Below, piece by piece: positions 1 through 9,068 of a DNA stretch of 64,000 nucleotides. Location of the stretch: contig BLLK01000023.1 in NCBI GenBank assembly GCA_021927905.1, forward strand, positions 310,001-374,000. Reading direction: 5' to 3'. The translations under genes and the position numbers were made by a program. Positions within the stretch are counted from its first letter, which is position 1. Every line of letters begins with the position of its first letter. This DNA comes from Chaetoceros tenuissimus (lineage: Eukaryota; Bacillariophyta; Thalassiosirophyceae; Chaetocerotales; Chaetocerotaceae). The notes beneath the pieces were generated by a model. That model saw only the letters and a program-made list of their open reading frames with translations, was not told the DNA's origin and searched no databases.

Positions 1-148
1 TTGTAGTAATTTGAAATGTATGACATAAATTGCCTCTATATAGGATGAAGTCTCACTTTTCGAATTTCTTCAAACCAAGCGAACCACCTCCTCAATTAAA
101 CTCGTCGATTTTTATAATTCGTTTCTTCGACTTTTGCACTTGAAAAAA

Positions 149-2696
149 ATGAAATCATTGACTTCTGCACTCAGAGTTGCACATACTCTATTCGACAATG
201 CAGAATACCAAAAAGCTCTTGATATTGCAGAAAGAATCTACAAAAAGAATCCGTCTTGTGCTGATAACTTGATTCTCCTATCGGCAATTTACTTCCAACT
301 TCGAAACTTTCATGAATCGCTATTCTTTGCTCAGCAATGCATCACAGTCAAGCAATCATGTTCAGAAGCTTACACTCTATGTTCCGATTGTCTCAAGGAA
401 TTCAAAGACTTTACAAACGCTAAAAACTTTTACCATGTGGCTCTGCGTTACAATCCTCGAAATATTAATGCCTACAACAACCTTGGAGTCGTTTTGTTGA
501 AGCAAAAACAAATCGAGAAAGCTATTGAATGTTTTGAATTAGTTTTGGCAATCGATCGATCAAATTGTGAAGCAATGTGTAATCTTGCTCTCGCTCTGAA
601 ACAGATGGGCAAGTACGAGGAATCAAAAAAGCATTACACGAATGTTATCAAGATAAATCCACAATTTGCAATTGCTTGGAATAATTTGGGAGTGATCTTT
701 CACTTGGTCGATGACTATGACGAAGCTAGGGATTGTTTTGATGCAGCTTTAAAGGTCGCACCTGAATTTGTAGACTGTTTGGCAAATGCTGCCATTACTC
801 TGTTTTGTATTAGTCAGCAGACGAATGATGGAAAGGTTCGAAATGAAGCAAAGAAAATGTATGACAAATGCAAAACTCTTGACGGAAAATGTTCATACGG
901 CTTATTTCTACTCAAGACAGATTATACGAGTAGTAGTCTAGATGAAGCAAGGCTTCAGTTGAGGCTATCGACTTTACAAGATGATTTATGCACAGACAAT
1001 TTAAACAATCTAGGGGCTTTCTACTTTGAGAATAATAATAGCGATGAAGCATTGAAATTATGCCTCCGTGCCATTTTGGAAAAGGCAGATCATTGGCAGG
1101 TCTATGTCAACATCGCTCACGTGTTGATTCAGAAGGTAATTTGAAAATGAACATTCTTGTAAAGGTTCCTTTCGCAATATTTCTCACCTTTACCATAAAA
1201 AGGGACATCATGATGCTGCATTGCTTTGTTTGCATGTTGCTAATAGCATTAAAACGGAGAATAGATTCATTCTCTGTAGCCTAGGATCATTACTTTCTAC
1301 GCTTGAAATGACATTGGAAGCTACATCCTATCTTGAAAAGGCTTTGACAATAGAACCAGATTCCGAGACTTTAATCACAAATCTCGCTATAGCTAACATT
1401 GCAAGCGGAGAATTAAAAAATGCAGAGGACTACTTTGACAGAAGTAACTCTAACCAAAGCTTTGAATGGTTCTATAATCAAGCAGTGATGTATCAACGTC
1501 TGGGATGCCTTGATGATGCTCTTGATTTCGCTACGAAAGCCGAAATTATTTCCAACAAAAGAGAAGATCAACTTCTTATTTCTACTCTTTTGGATTTCCT
1601 ACGACGATCTGTTTGTGATTGGACTTTTGAAAAGAAGTGTGATACAGATTCTCAAACAACTCCTGAACCTATTTTATTCGAAGTTTCTTCTTTCTTTGAT
1701 TCCTGGGACGAAGTCTCTGAGGAACATACTATTGGATATGTTTATAGAAGTGATGATATCTATTCCAAAGTCCGAGCACAAAAGTTTGCTCAGGGTGTTT
1801 CCAACTTTCATGTGATCCCGATCGAAGTTGGTTACCATGATTGGACAATGAAGCTTGGAAATATCTGCAACGTTCATATTTTGATCTTTGATGGCTACAT
1901 TCCAGTGAATCAACCTTTCAAACGGTTTGCTCCCATCCAAATCGCGACCCAATTCAGTCCTAATGAAAGGAACCACATCGACTTTACACTGTCATCTTCT
2001 ACAGAAAGAAAATGGGAAAAGACGTTGTGCATTGAGGGCTTTCTCTCAACAACTGAAGTCCAGAATGAGATTAGCGAGCCTCTCGTCCTACGTGAACATT
2101 ACAATTTACCAGAGGATAGCTTCATATTCGGCTGTTTCACTAAGCCAATGAAGATTCAAGAGCTAGACTTCAACTCTTGGATGAATGTCTTGAAAAAGAC
2201 CTCGGATACATTGCTTCTACTCCTTCGGCATAACAAGCAGATGGAGTTAAACCTCAAGAAAGAAGCAACAAAGCGAGGAGTAGATTCTAATAGAATCTTT
2301 TTCATTGATATTGACAGCGTCGAGGCTTATGAATCATTATTCAGCTTGGTAGATTGCTACTTGGAATGTTCAAATTATAGCAATGGCGATCTGGTGCAGA
2401 TGGCTCTTTCAAATCGGACTCCAACAATCTGTTTTGTGAGTGAGTACCATTTATCTCAAAGTGGCCATACCATATTGAAATCTTTAGGACTAGAATATCT
2501 TGTTGTAAGAGCCTTTGATGAATTGGAGGCACTCGCTATTGAACTAACTCACGAAGGTGACAAATTCTTGGATATAATCAAAACTCTTGATGAGCAAATC
2601 AGTAGTGAAGAGTTTCAACAGAGGGACCTCGAGTGGATCCACTGTTTTGAGAATGAGATTCTTGGTTTAGTTCCTTCATTTTACGGTAGCCGATAG
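149..2696 (+). CDS. TPR protein with degenerate O-GlcNAc transferase (GT41) domain
   Basis: Two exons, 149..1135 and 1203..2696, joined across a 67-nt GT-AG intron in frame, give 826 residues. The start is the first ATG; an upstream in-frame TTG at 134 is not credible in a eukaryote. Residues 1 to about 450 are TPR helices (for example NAYNNLGVVLLKQKQIEKAI). Residues about 500-826 align with the OGT/SPINDLY catalytic region: APIQIATQFSP corresponds to the APIQAMW block, LREHYNLPEDSFIFGCF to the C-catalytic lobe, and Lys646 sits where human OGT has UDP-binding Lys842. The HTTGMD signature is replaced by GDLVQM (residues 724-729), and the N-lobe catalytic His (human His498) is Ser. UDP-GlcNAc transfer is therefore doubtful. 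I infer a pseudo-glycosyltransferase or scaffold. It is convergent with the photolyase gene, 58 bp apart. Confidence 0.8.
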
Positions 2697-2754
2697 GATG
2701 TAATAAAAATTTGAACAGTTCGATTTCCATTGTCAAACTATTTATGCTTATATT

Positions 2755-4807
2755 TTACTTAGTTGGTGATTTCTTTCGCTTGACTTTGACCTTTTTCTTG
2801 ACAGTTTTCTTCTTTGTCGAAGCTGGACTTTCCCCCTTTTGTTTCTTGACAACCTTTTCAGCCGTCACTTCTGAAGATAACTTTTCTTTAGACTCGAGAT
2901 GATCAAGAATTCTCTTTCTCTGTCTTGTTTTTCTTGCAGGAAGCGCAGCAGATTTTGCACTACTTTTACTCTTTTCTGCTATTCCTTTTGCTGTAGTTGA
3001 CCCAGAGTACCTAGCCACAAATTGATCAACTTTAAACTTTCTTTTGCATCCAGCATAATTCATAAACCTGATTTTTCTGAATAATTCAAAATTAGACAAG
3101 AAGAAGCACAGAAAGATTAGATATTTGTGATGATCTTACCCAAAGATAGGTCTCTCTTTCCATCCCATGTCATGAATTCCTGCCAGAAAAGAATATTAGT
3201 CAATACAAAAAGATGAAAGAAACGTTTGAAGGAATCCATGATTCATGTCATACCTATGATACTCCATCCAACTCCAGTAAAGCCATTTGGGTCACAGCCA
3301 TCAAGTGCATACCGATCATTGAAGTAGATAGCAGTTCGAAGTGCTATACTTGGTGATGGCGTCCATTCGAGCACCTTTCGCCAAACAGAGTGGTGTTAGA
3401 AATGTTTGCATGCATCTGATTTGCTTTCGTTACGATCTGGTATATAAAATAATCCAACTCACCTTTTTCGCCCAGTACATACGAAGAAACCCATGCATTT
3501 TACCTTCATTGATCAACTGCTTTTGCGCTGCATTCCATAAATCATCATGAGTTTTAGCATTATCCAATTCTTCAAATGTATACAAAAACTCTCTTTCGTC
3601 AGAAGCATGTAGTTCCAAAGAATCCTGTGCCCATTGCGCTGCAGTACTTAAATCATCATAGTCATCTGGACTATAAAATACAAAGTTATCACTCAACTCT
3701 CTCCTCACAATACCTTCCTCTAAGTATGCGGCTGTTCCATTTGGATATTTTTTCAGAGCCCTCACCTCAAGCGCCAGTCTCTGGAAAGAAACGTGTCCAA
3801 AGTTCACCCAAGGACTTTAACAAGAAAGAGTATCAGTGAAAACAAACAGACGAAAGAAACGTTTGAAGTAATCCATGACTCAATACATACCTTAGATTGG
3901 AACAAACATTTTTAAAGTTGGGATCATTGCGTAGTGTATCGAAATTTTTGAGTCCCTCTGTTTGACTTGAGATAAATTCCTGAAAGCGATTCATTGCGTG
4001 TTCTTTACCAGGTTGAAAGTGAGCCACACTTTTGACATCCTGATCCATATCCAAATGCTTCTCGCATTTACTCCAATCAATATCTGTCAAAACTTGCATT
4101 TCATCATTTCCTTCAAACGTAGGAAAGTGTCTCATAAAGTCTTGAAGAACTTTGTTGATCTTTGGACGAAGAGTACGTGCTCCTACTTCCCTTTTTGGCG
4201 ATGCATACCAGACTGGGACAACATTGTGCGCATCACATTGAAATAATGGTATATTTACATTCGAGAGCCTTGGAGCAGTTTGCACTTCCATCCATTGTCG
4301 AAATTGCCGAAGTGGACTCATATCAACAATCGCTGCCGCAGCATTATTATCAACCAAATGTTTAGAAACAGTTTCACCAACTTTGCCGTCATCATCCGGC
4401 ATCAATACTTCAAAATTAACATTCTTTTCATGCAAATTTTGTTCAACAATTTTGAGACCGCCTAATAAAAAGGATCCATATCTTTCAGTCATTTTCATTT
4501 CACAAACTTTGGGAGGCAAATCATCTTCATCGGTGGCACTTGATTTCATGGGAGGAGGAAGGACATACATGACTTTCAATGCCACATTCTTTTCTTTTGC
4601 CAAATGATTGGCGAAAAGTAATGCATAGTTATCTTCTGTTCTCATATCACGTTGCATCCAATAGTAGATACAATCCCCTTCATCCTTTGGACGACATACC
4701 TCAGGAGTAAGAACTCTTGTACGCTCTCTGTTCATGAATGAAGGGATGAGATCTTCATCGCAGTATTGTACTGTTGGTTCAACCTCTTTTTTCTTGCGTG
4801 ATGCCAT
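2755..4807 (-). CDS. Class II CPD DNA photolyase
   Basis: Five exons on the minus strand: 4807..3891, 3814..3463, 3374..3254, 3179..3140 and 3076..2755, with introns of 63-88 nt and GT-AG ends, giving 583 residues. The enzyme uses light and FADH- to split cyclobutane pyrimidine dimers. Family marks run in order: [17 protein letters not shown] near the N-terminus, an [10 protein letters not shown] block, [50 protein letters not shown]. These are typical of plant/animal class II photolyases. The ATG at 4807 is preferred to an upstream TTG. After the conserved core (ending near KRKFKVDQF) comes a tail of about 85 residues, very rich in Lys and ending in [14 protein letters not shown]. The tail could act as a nuclear localisation or DNA-contact extension; that function is inference. 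Confidence 0.93.
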
Positions 4808-5248
4808 GTTTCGTACGAGAGAATGTCGAGAGAATTGGTGCAATTTAATTCGAGAATTTGTAGAGAGGCTGGGAAAGGCAGACGACTACAATGAGAAACA
4901 AAGTAGTTTGTCAGATTGCACAATCAGGTAAAGAAATCAAAACAAATGCATCTCACCTTCAAGAAAAGTAGAGTACAAACATTCAATCGTAGCATCCGCA
5001 TTAGGAACACATAAAAAAGTGTAATGGGTAATGGAGAAAAGATGCATCACCACAATCCATCACAATTATTGCTTTTTTGATGATGATGTGTGATTGTGGA
5101 TGACGATGAACCTTGGACTCGACTCACCCGACCGCGCCCGACCCCAAAAAGAGTTTTGTAAGTTTTGGCCAATGACGTTGAATAGAAATGAAATTAGAAA
5201 AAGTACAACCATAAATGGAGAGGTAGCTCGGTATAATAGATTCAGTTG
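4808..5248. other. Intergenic region upstream of the photolyase gene
   Basis: No gene is seen. An imperfect inverted repeat lies near 5046-5103, with arms related to CACAATC and GATTGTG around an AT-rich loop. It is followed by a GC-richer patch (about 5110-5150). This may be part of the photolyase promoter, but nothing specific is recognisable. Confidence 0.3.
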
Positions 5249-5397
5249 AAAATATTTAGTTTTATATTGTGATGAATTTGAGGCTCTTACTACTGAACCA
5301 AGTCATGAAGGTGACAACAAGTATTTTAAAAATTCTTGATGAACAAATCAGTAAGGAAGAGTTTAAGTAAATAGAGAGAACTCGCTCCAGTGGACTA
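5249..5397 (+). pseudogene. Decayed copy of the 3' end of the OGT-like gene
   Basis: The stretch aligns base by base with about 2480-2645 of the TPR/OGT-like gene. Shared words include GAAGGTGACAA, ATTCTTGATGAACAAATCAG (parent: ACTCTTGATGAGCAAATCAG) and GAAGAGTTT. Small indels and in-frame stops remove coding capacity, and only the last ~50 codons are represented. It is probably the remnant of a former tandem duplicate whose 5' part is gone. It abuts the 3' end of the membrane-protein gene at 5395. Confidence 0.8.
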
Positions 5398-5889
5398 TTT
5401 GCCCAAAATTCCAGTCAAGGATGCAACAATTATTGAAATATTGACGAATATATTGAATATCAAGAACGTCGACGCTTCCCAATGCTTTGACTTCATTAAA
5501 TGTAAATCCCAACTAATTGATGCTATTGCAACCGCAAGGTAAATACAATTTGCATGTCTATACAGTGTAGAAGATCCCCCTCCGTCGTTACGATTCTCGT
5601 TTTCAAAGCTGCAAATGGAAAGACCCATTGCACCTAGTCCAACCGCAAACATTCCCCAAGCACGAAATAAATCTCGAATGCAGTATTCGGCAGTTGATCC
5701 CTTTACTACTTTTGGCTTTAGCCGATAGGTGATGCGGTTTGGAAGTATGAATGCATATACTCCAAATACGATAGAACCTATGGAACACATGTAGAGCCCG
5801 TCTAATCCAAAAAATACAGGTAGAAGGCCTATCCCAAGCGTTAGAAGGAACATTAGACCCAATGCTATGTTACCAAGTGTTTGACTCAT
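5395..5889 (-). CDS. Four-helix integral membrane protein, unknown
   Basis: An intronless ORF of 164 residues starts at the ATG at 5889. Four hydrophobic segments are visible at about residues 8-28, 32-52, 76-95 and 110-160 (the last region may hold two helices). A short polar loop contains ENENRNDGGGSS. There is no cleavable signal peptide; the first segment probably acts as an anchor. The basic stretch NRITYRLKPKVVKG lies between helices 2 and 3. I do not recognise the family. Its 3' end touches the decayed OGT-like copy, and it is divergent from the coiled-coil gene at 6286. Confidence 0.65.
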   Translation of the reverse strand: MSQTLGNIALGLMFLLTLGIGLLPVFFGLDGLYMCSIGSIVFGVYAFILPNRITYRLKPKVVKGSTAEYCIRDLFRAWGMFAVGLGAMGLSICSFENENRNDGGGSSTLYRHANCIYLAVAIASISWDLHLMKSKHWEASTFLIFNIFVNISIIVASLTGILGK

Positions 5890-6285
5890 GCTGAATTTTG
5901 TTCAAATGATTGCGAGTTTGTAATTGATTGGAATTGTAATCTATATAGTTTCTAAGAGTAGATAATAATCACTATCATCACTTTTTATATCTAAGCAAAG
6001 TAAATCTACGAGTAAACAGAAAAAGAAAAGAACGATGACAACTGACATTGACAGATGTCAACTTTTAATTATTGTCAATGATAGAATATTTCCTTTAGCC
6101 TACACAGATCCGACAAAATATCCGACCTCTCATTTTTCATCCTTCTTCCCTCTCTACTTCATATCACATATTCATATATCACACACACTCGTATCATCTA
6201 TAATGCATTTCATACATCAATATCTATCTACCAACATTGCCACTAGATAGTGAGACAAAGTAATAGTAAAAAGTGCGTGGAAATC
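5890..6285. promoter_or_regulatory. Shared upstream region of two divergent genes
   Basis: About 400 bp of AT-rich DNA separate the starts at 5889 (minus) and 6286 (plus). It must hold both promoters. A pyrimidine-rich stretch (about 6120-6200) precedes the plus-strand gene. No defined motif was identified. Confidence 0.35.
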
Positions 6286-7410
6286 ATGACAATCAAGGTT
6301 CGATGCAAGCTAGCAAATGATCTAGATCCAAGTTTAGACGCAAATCACAAGACATTCTTTTGTACTCAAGAGGAAAATAAGAAATCTTCATTTGTATACA
6401 ATTCAGACGGGTTGGCTACAAGTAAACTGGAGAAACCTTGTCACTTAATCATAGACTGCAGTCCATCTGAACAAACAGATGTAGGATCCGTTGAGTGGCT
6501 ATTTGGTGGCCTTGAAATTGAAAGTAACTCACGAAATGTTGAAATCTACGCAGTTGTCGAAAGTAAAGAGTTTGCCAATCGGGAATATTGGCAAACTCAA
6601 CGGGGTACAAGATTAGAAACAGAATCTCCATCTGGAGAAGAGATTTATAGCACCATTGTATTTCCACCTGAGTCCAAACCGATTGTGGTGAAAAGTTTGC
6701 ATATGAAATTGCTTTCTCTTCGTCCGGCAAAATGTACAGAATTGAATATCGAACGGATAAAGGTGAAGGGTAGGATACCCGAAGGCGAGATTGTAGAAGA
6801 ACCTAAAGCAACTCCGAGTCCTCCCGTGGATACAAACATGACTCCAATACAACCAAATGGTGTCGATACTTCCACCGCTCAAATTGGAAAAGCAGTGTCT
6901 GCCATTACAATGATGCTTCAAAGTATGGAAAGTAAAATGTCTACATCTGTGCAGTCAACTATAGGAGAATTCCAAAAAACAAACCACGCACAAGACCAAG
7001 CTTGGAATATAAGAATGTCAAAGTTGGAAGATAATATGCAACATTTGACTAATTCCATGCGTCAGCTTCATGAAAGTGTCGATAGTATGAAACAAGATAT
7101 CCAGAAGCTATCATTGCAAAAAGAGGAAGAATCTCCACAACATGGCCAAGATAGTACTTTAAGTATTGAACAAGTTCAGACTCTACTTACTCAAGAAAGG
7201 GAAATGTATCGACAAGAACTAGCACAGCAAAGACAACTTATGATGAAAGATATCTTGGAGGCATTGAAAAGCGAAGAGAAACCAACTAGAGTATCTACCA
7301 CGGTTGAAGTTGAAAATGACGAAACCCAAAGCAATGATGAGACACCTTCAGATGTCGTAGAAGAAGATATGGAATGTAAAGTTACAGATCATGAAATAAT
7401 TAATGACTAA
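6286..7410 (+). CDS. Coiled-coil protein with N-terminal beta-rich domain, possibly PAAT-like
   Basis: An intronless ORF of 374 residues starts at the ATG at 6286; the frame stays open upstream only through a GTG. Residues about 1-165 form a mixed hydrophobic domain ending in LHMKLLSLRPAKCTELNIER, which recalls the 'protein associated with ABC transporters' (PAAT, C10orf88) domain. That comparison is from memory and weak. A Pro/Thr linker follows. Residues about 210-290 and 305-345 are heptad-rich coiled coil (many Met, Gln and Ser in SKLEDNMQHLTNSMRQLHES). The C-terminus is acidic. No catalytic motif is seen. It ends 101 bp from the convergent aldolase gene. Confidence 0.7.
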   Translation: MTIKVRCKLANDLDPSLDANHKTFFCTQEENKKSSFVYNSDGLATSKLEKPCHLIIDCSPSEQTDVGSVEWLFGGLEIESNSRNVEIYAVVESKEFANREYWQTQRGTRLETESPSGEEIYSTIVFPPESKPIVVKSLHMKLLSLRPAKCTELNIERIKVKGRIPEGEIVEEPKATPSPPVDTNMTPIQPNGVDTSTAQIGKAVSAITMMLQSMESKMSTSVQSTIGEFQKTNHAQDQAWNIRMSKLEDNMQHLTNSMRQLHESVDSMKQDIQKLSLQKEEESPQHGQDSTLSIEQVQTLLTQEREMYRQELAQQRQLMMKDILEALKSEEKPTRVSTTVEVENDETQSNDETPSDVVEEDMECKVTDHEIIND

Positions 7411-7511
7411 GATATTCATTTCGATAGGTATACTACATGCTTAGACATTGCTTTATACATTATTCCTTGGTGCATCACACAATAATATCATATCTTGTCA
7501 AAGTACATCAT

Positions 7512-8639
7512 TTACTTTGCAGAATGATCTCCATCTCCCTTTGCCCATTCGTGCTCTCCAAGTGCTGCTGCACTTGCAATCTTGAGCTCATCAACATAGA
7601 GTTTGCTCATTTCTTCTAATTGAAGACTTCCCTTTCCACGACACAATTCCAAAAGTGGAAGCTGAATAGCTTGTGACCAAGAAAATGAAAGATTCCATGG
7701 TCCCTTTCCTTTAATCTTATTCATTGCACTGAGTCTTGCTGCTCCCTGCTCAAGGGTTTGTCCTCCACTAAGGAAGTTAGCACCCGGCATAGCCACAGGG
7801 AAAGATTGTTCAAGTACGTAAATATTAGCTTCTGCAATTTCCTCCACAGTGTAGTCTACTGGACAACTCTTTCCAGGATTAATAATATTTGGCTTCAAAG
7901 TAGTTCCCGGCATGTATACTCCATGGTCAATCATAGCCTTGAAAAGTTCACTCTGGATCTTAATGTTGATATCGACAGCTTGTTCGAGGGTATGAGTTCC
8001 AGTAAGAGAAACATCTGGTTCAACAATTGGCATCAAACCCTCTGACTGACAAATCAAAGCATATCTTGCAAGATCTTGCATATTTGCCTTGATTGCAAGA
8101 TCAGTAGGGCATCCATTCTCCATATTGATCACAAGAGGAGATCTCCACTTTGCAAATCTAGCACCTGCATCATAATATTCCTTTGCACGAACAGCCAAAG
8201 AGTCCAATCCCTGCATAACAGTATCTCCATTGGTTCCTGGCAATTCATAGATCTTAAGATGAGGCTTACATCCTGGTACGATTCCTCTTTGAGTCAATAG
8301 TTCAGGAAAGAGAATTCCATCATCACTCTTTTGGTAAAGAGTCTCTGGATCAAGAATTGCAGCTGACAAATAATTCTCACATCCGTCAGCAGTAAAGAGC
8401 ATTTGACGGTATTGTCTTCTGACCTCTTCCGAGTTTTCAACTCCTACAGCCTCGAAACGACCTCCAATGGTAGCTGGCCCTTCATCACATGCTGTGATTC
8501 CCTTTCCTGGAGTAGCTACCTTCTCAGCAGTCTCACGAAGTGCTGCCTTTTGTTCAGCCGATAGGAATGTTGGGCCTAGAGAAAATCCGTTTGCGGTAGC
8601 CAATACGATGGAAAGAAGAGAGATGGAACGAATCTTCAT
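7512..8639 (-). CDS. Class I fructose-1,6-bisphosphate aldolase, plastid-targeted
   Basis: An intronless ORF of 375 residues that cleaves or forms fructose-1,6-bisphosphate from DHAP and glyceraldehyde-3-phosphate in the Calvin cycle or glycolysis. The Schiff-base lysine is Lys249 in GTTLKPN. Other active-site landmarks are Asp52 (ACDEG), the KWR at 164-166 and Glu207 in IVEPDV. The N-terminus MKIRSISLLSIVLATANGFS is a hydrophobic signal peptide with a Phe just after the likely cleavage point, the ASAF-type rule for import through the four membranes of a diatom plastid. The gene is divergent from alanyl-tRNA synthetase. Diatoms have both class I and class II plastid aldolases; this is the class I form. 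Confidence 0.95.
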   Translation of the reverse strand: MKIRSISLLSIVLATANGFSLGPTFLSAEQKAALRETAEKVATPGKGITACDEGPATIGGRFEAVGVENSEEVRRQYRQMLFTADGCENYLSAAILDPETLYQKSDDGILFPELLTQRGIVPGCKPHLKIYELPGTNGDTVMQGLDSLAVRAKEYYDAGARFAKWRSPLVINMENGCPTDLAIKANMQDLARYALICQSEGLMPIVEPDVSLTGTHTLEQAVDINIKIQSELFKAMIDHGVYMPGTTLKPNIINPGKSCPVDYTVEEIAEANIYVLEQSFPVAMPGANFLSGGQTLEQGAARLSAMNKIKGKGPWNLSFSWSQAIQLPLLELCRGKGSLQLEEMSKLYVDELKIASAAALGEHEWAKGDGDHSAK

Positions 8640-9068
8640 GTTAGATGTTTCTATGAGAGAATGTATATAATTCTATGATACAATCAAGTAATTACCTGGA
8701 ACAAAGCGGCCAGTTTCTTGCTTGCCATTGGATATCTTTCTCTTTTTCGCTTGCATCTTTAGCAAAGGTGTCGTCGCCAGTTTTATGGCAACGTACGTGG
8801 TCCAAGAGCGGTTAAACATTTGTTTTCGGTGAAAATTTGCAGCCGACCTTATCCAGCTAGGCCTGTAGACAAATTGTCGTATGACTCACCGCACTGACGA
8901 CCACCACAAAAAAGTTCTTTCAAGGTGAAAAAGGATGGGAGTACGTATGCTTTTTTGAACAACTTGATGGCTTAGTCTAGCTTGAGTATCTTTCTTTTTC
9001 GCACAAACAACCCAGTGATCTATCAACATTGTGGAAATTATTTGTTCATAGCTTCACGTAATTTCCAT
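8640..9068. promoter_or_regulatory. Bidirectional promoter region, aldolase / alanyl-tRNA synthetase
   Basis: A 429-bp interval separates two divergent ATGs, both for products with plastid-type leaders. It is GC-richer near its middle (about 8750-8900) than other spacers. No named regulatory motif was identified. Confidence 0.4.
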
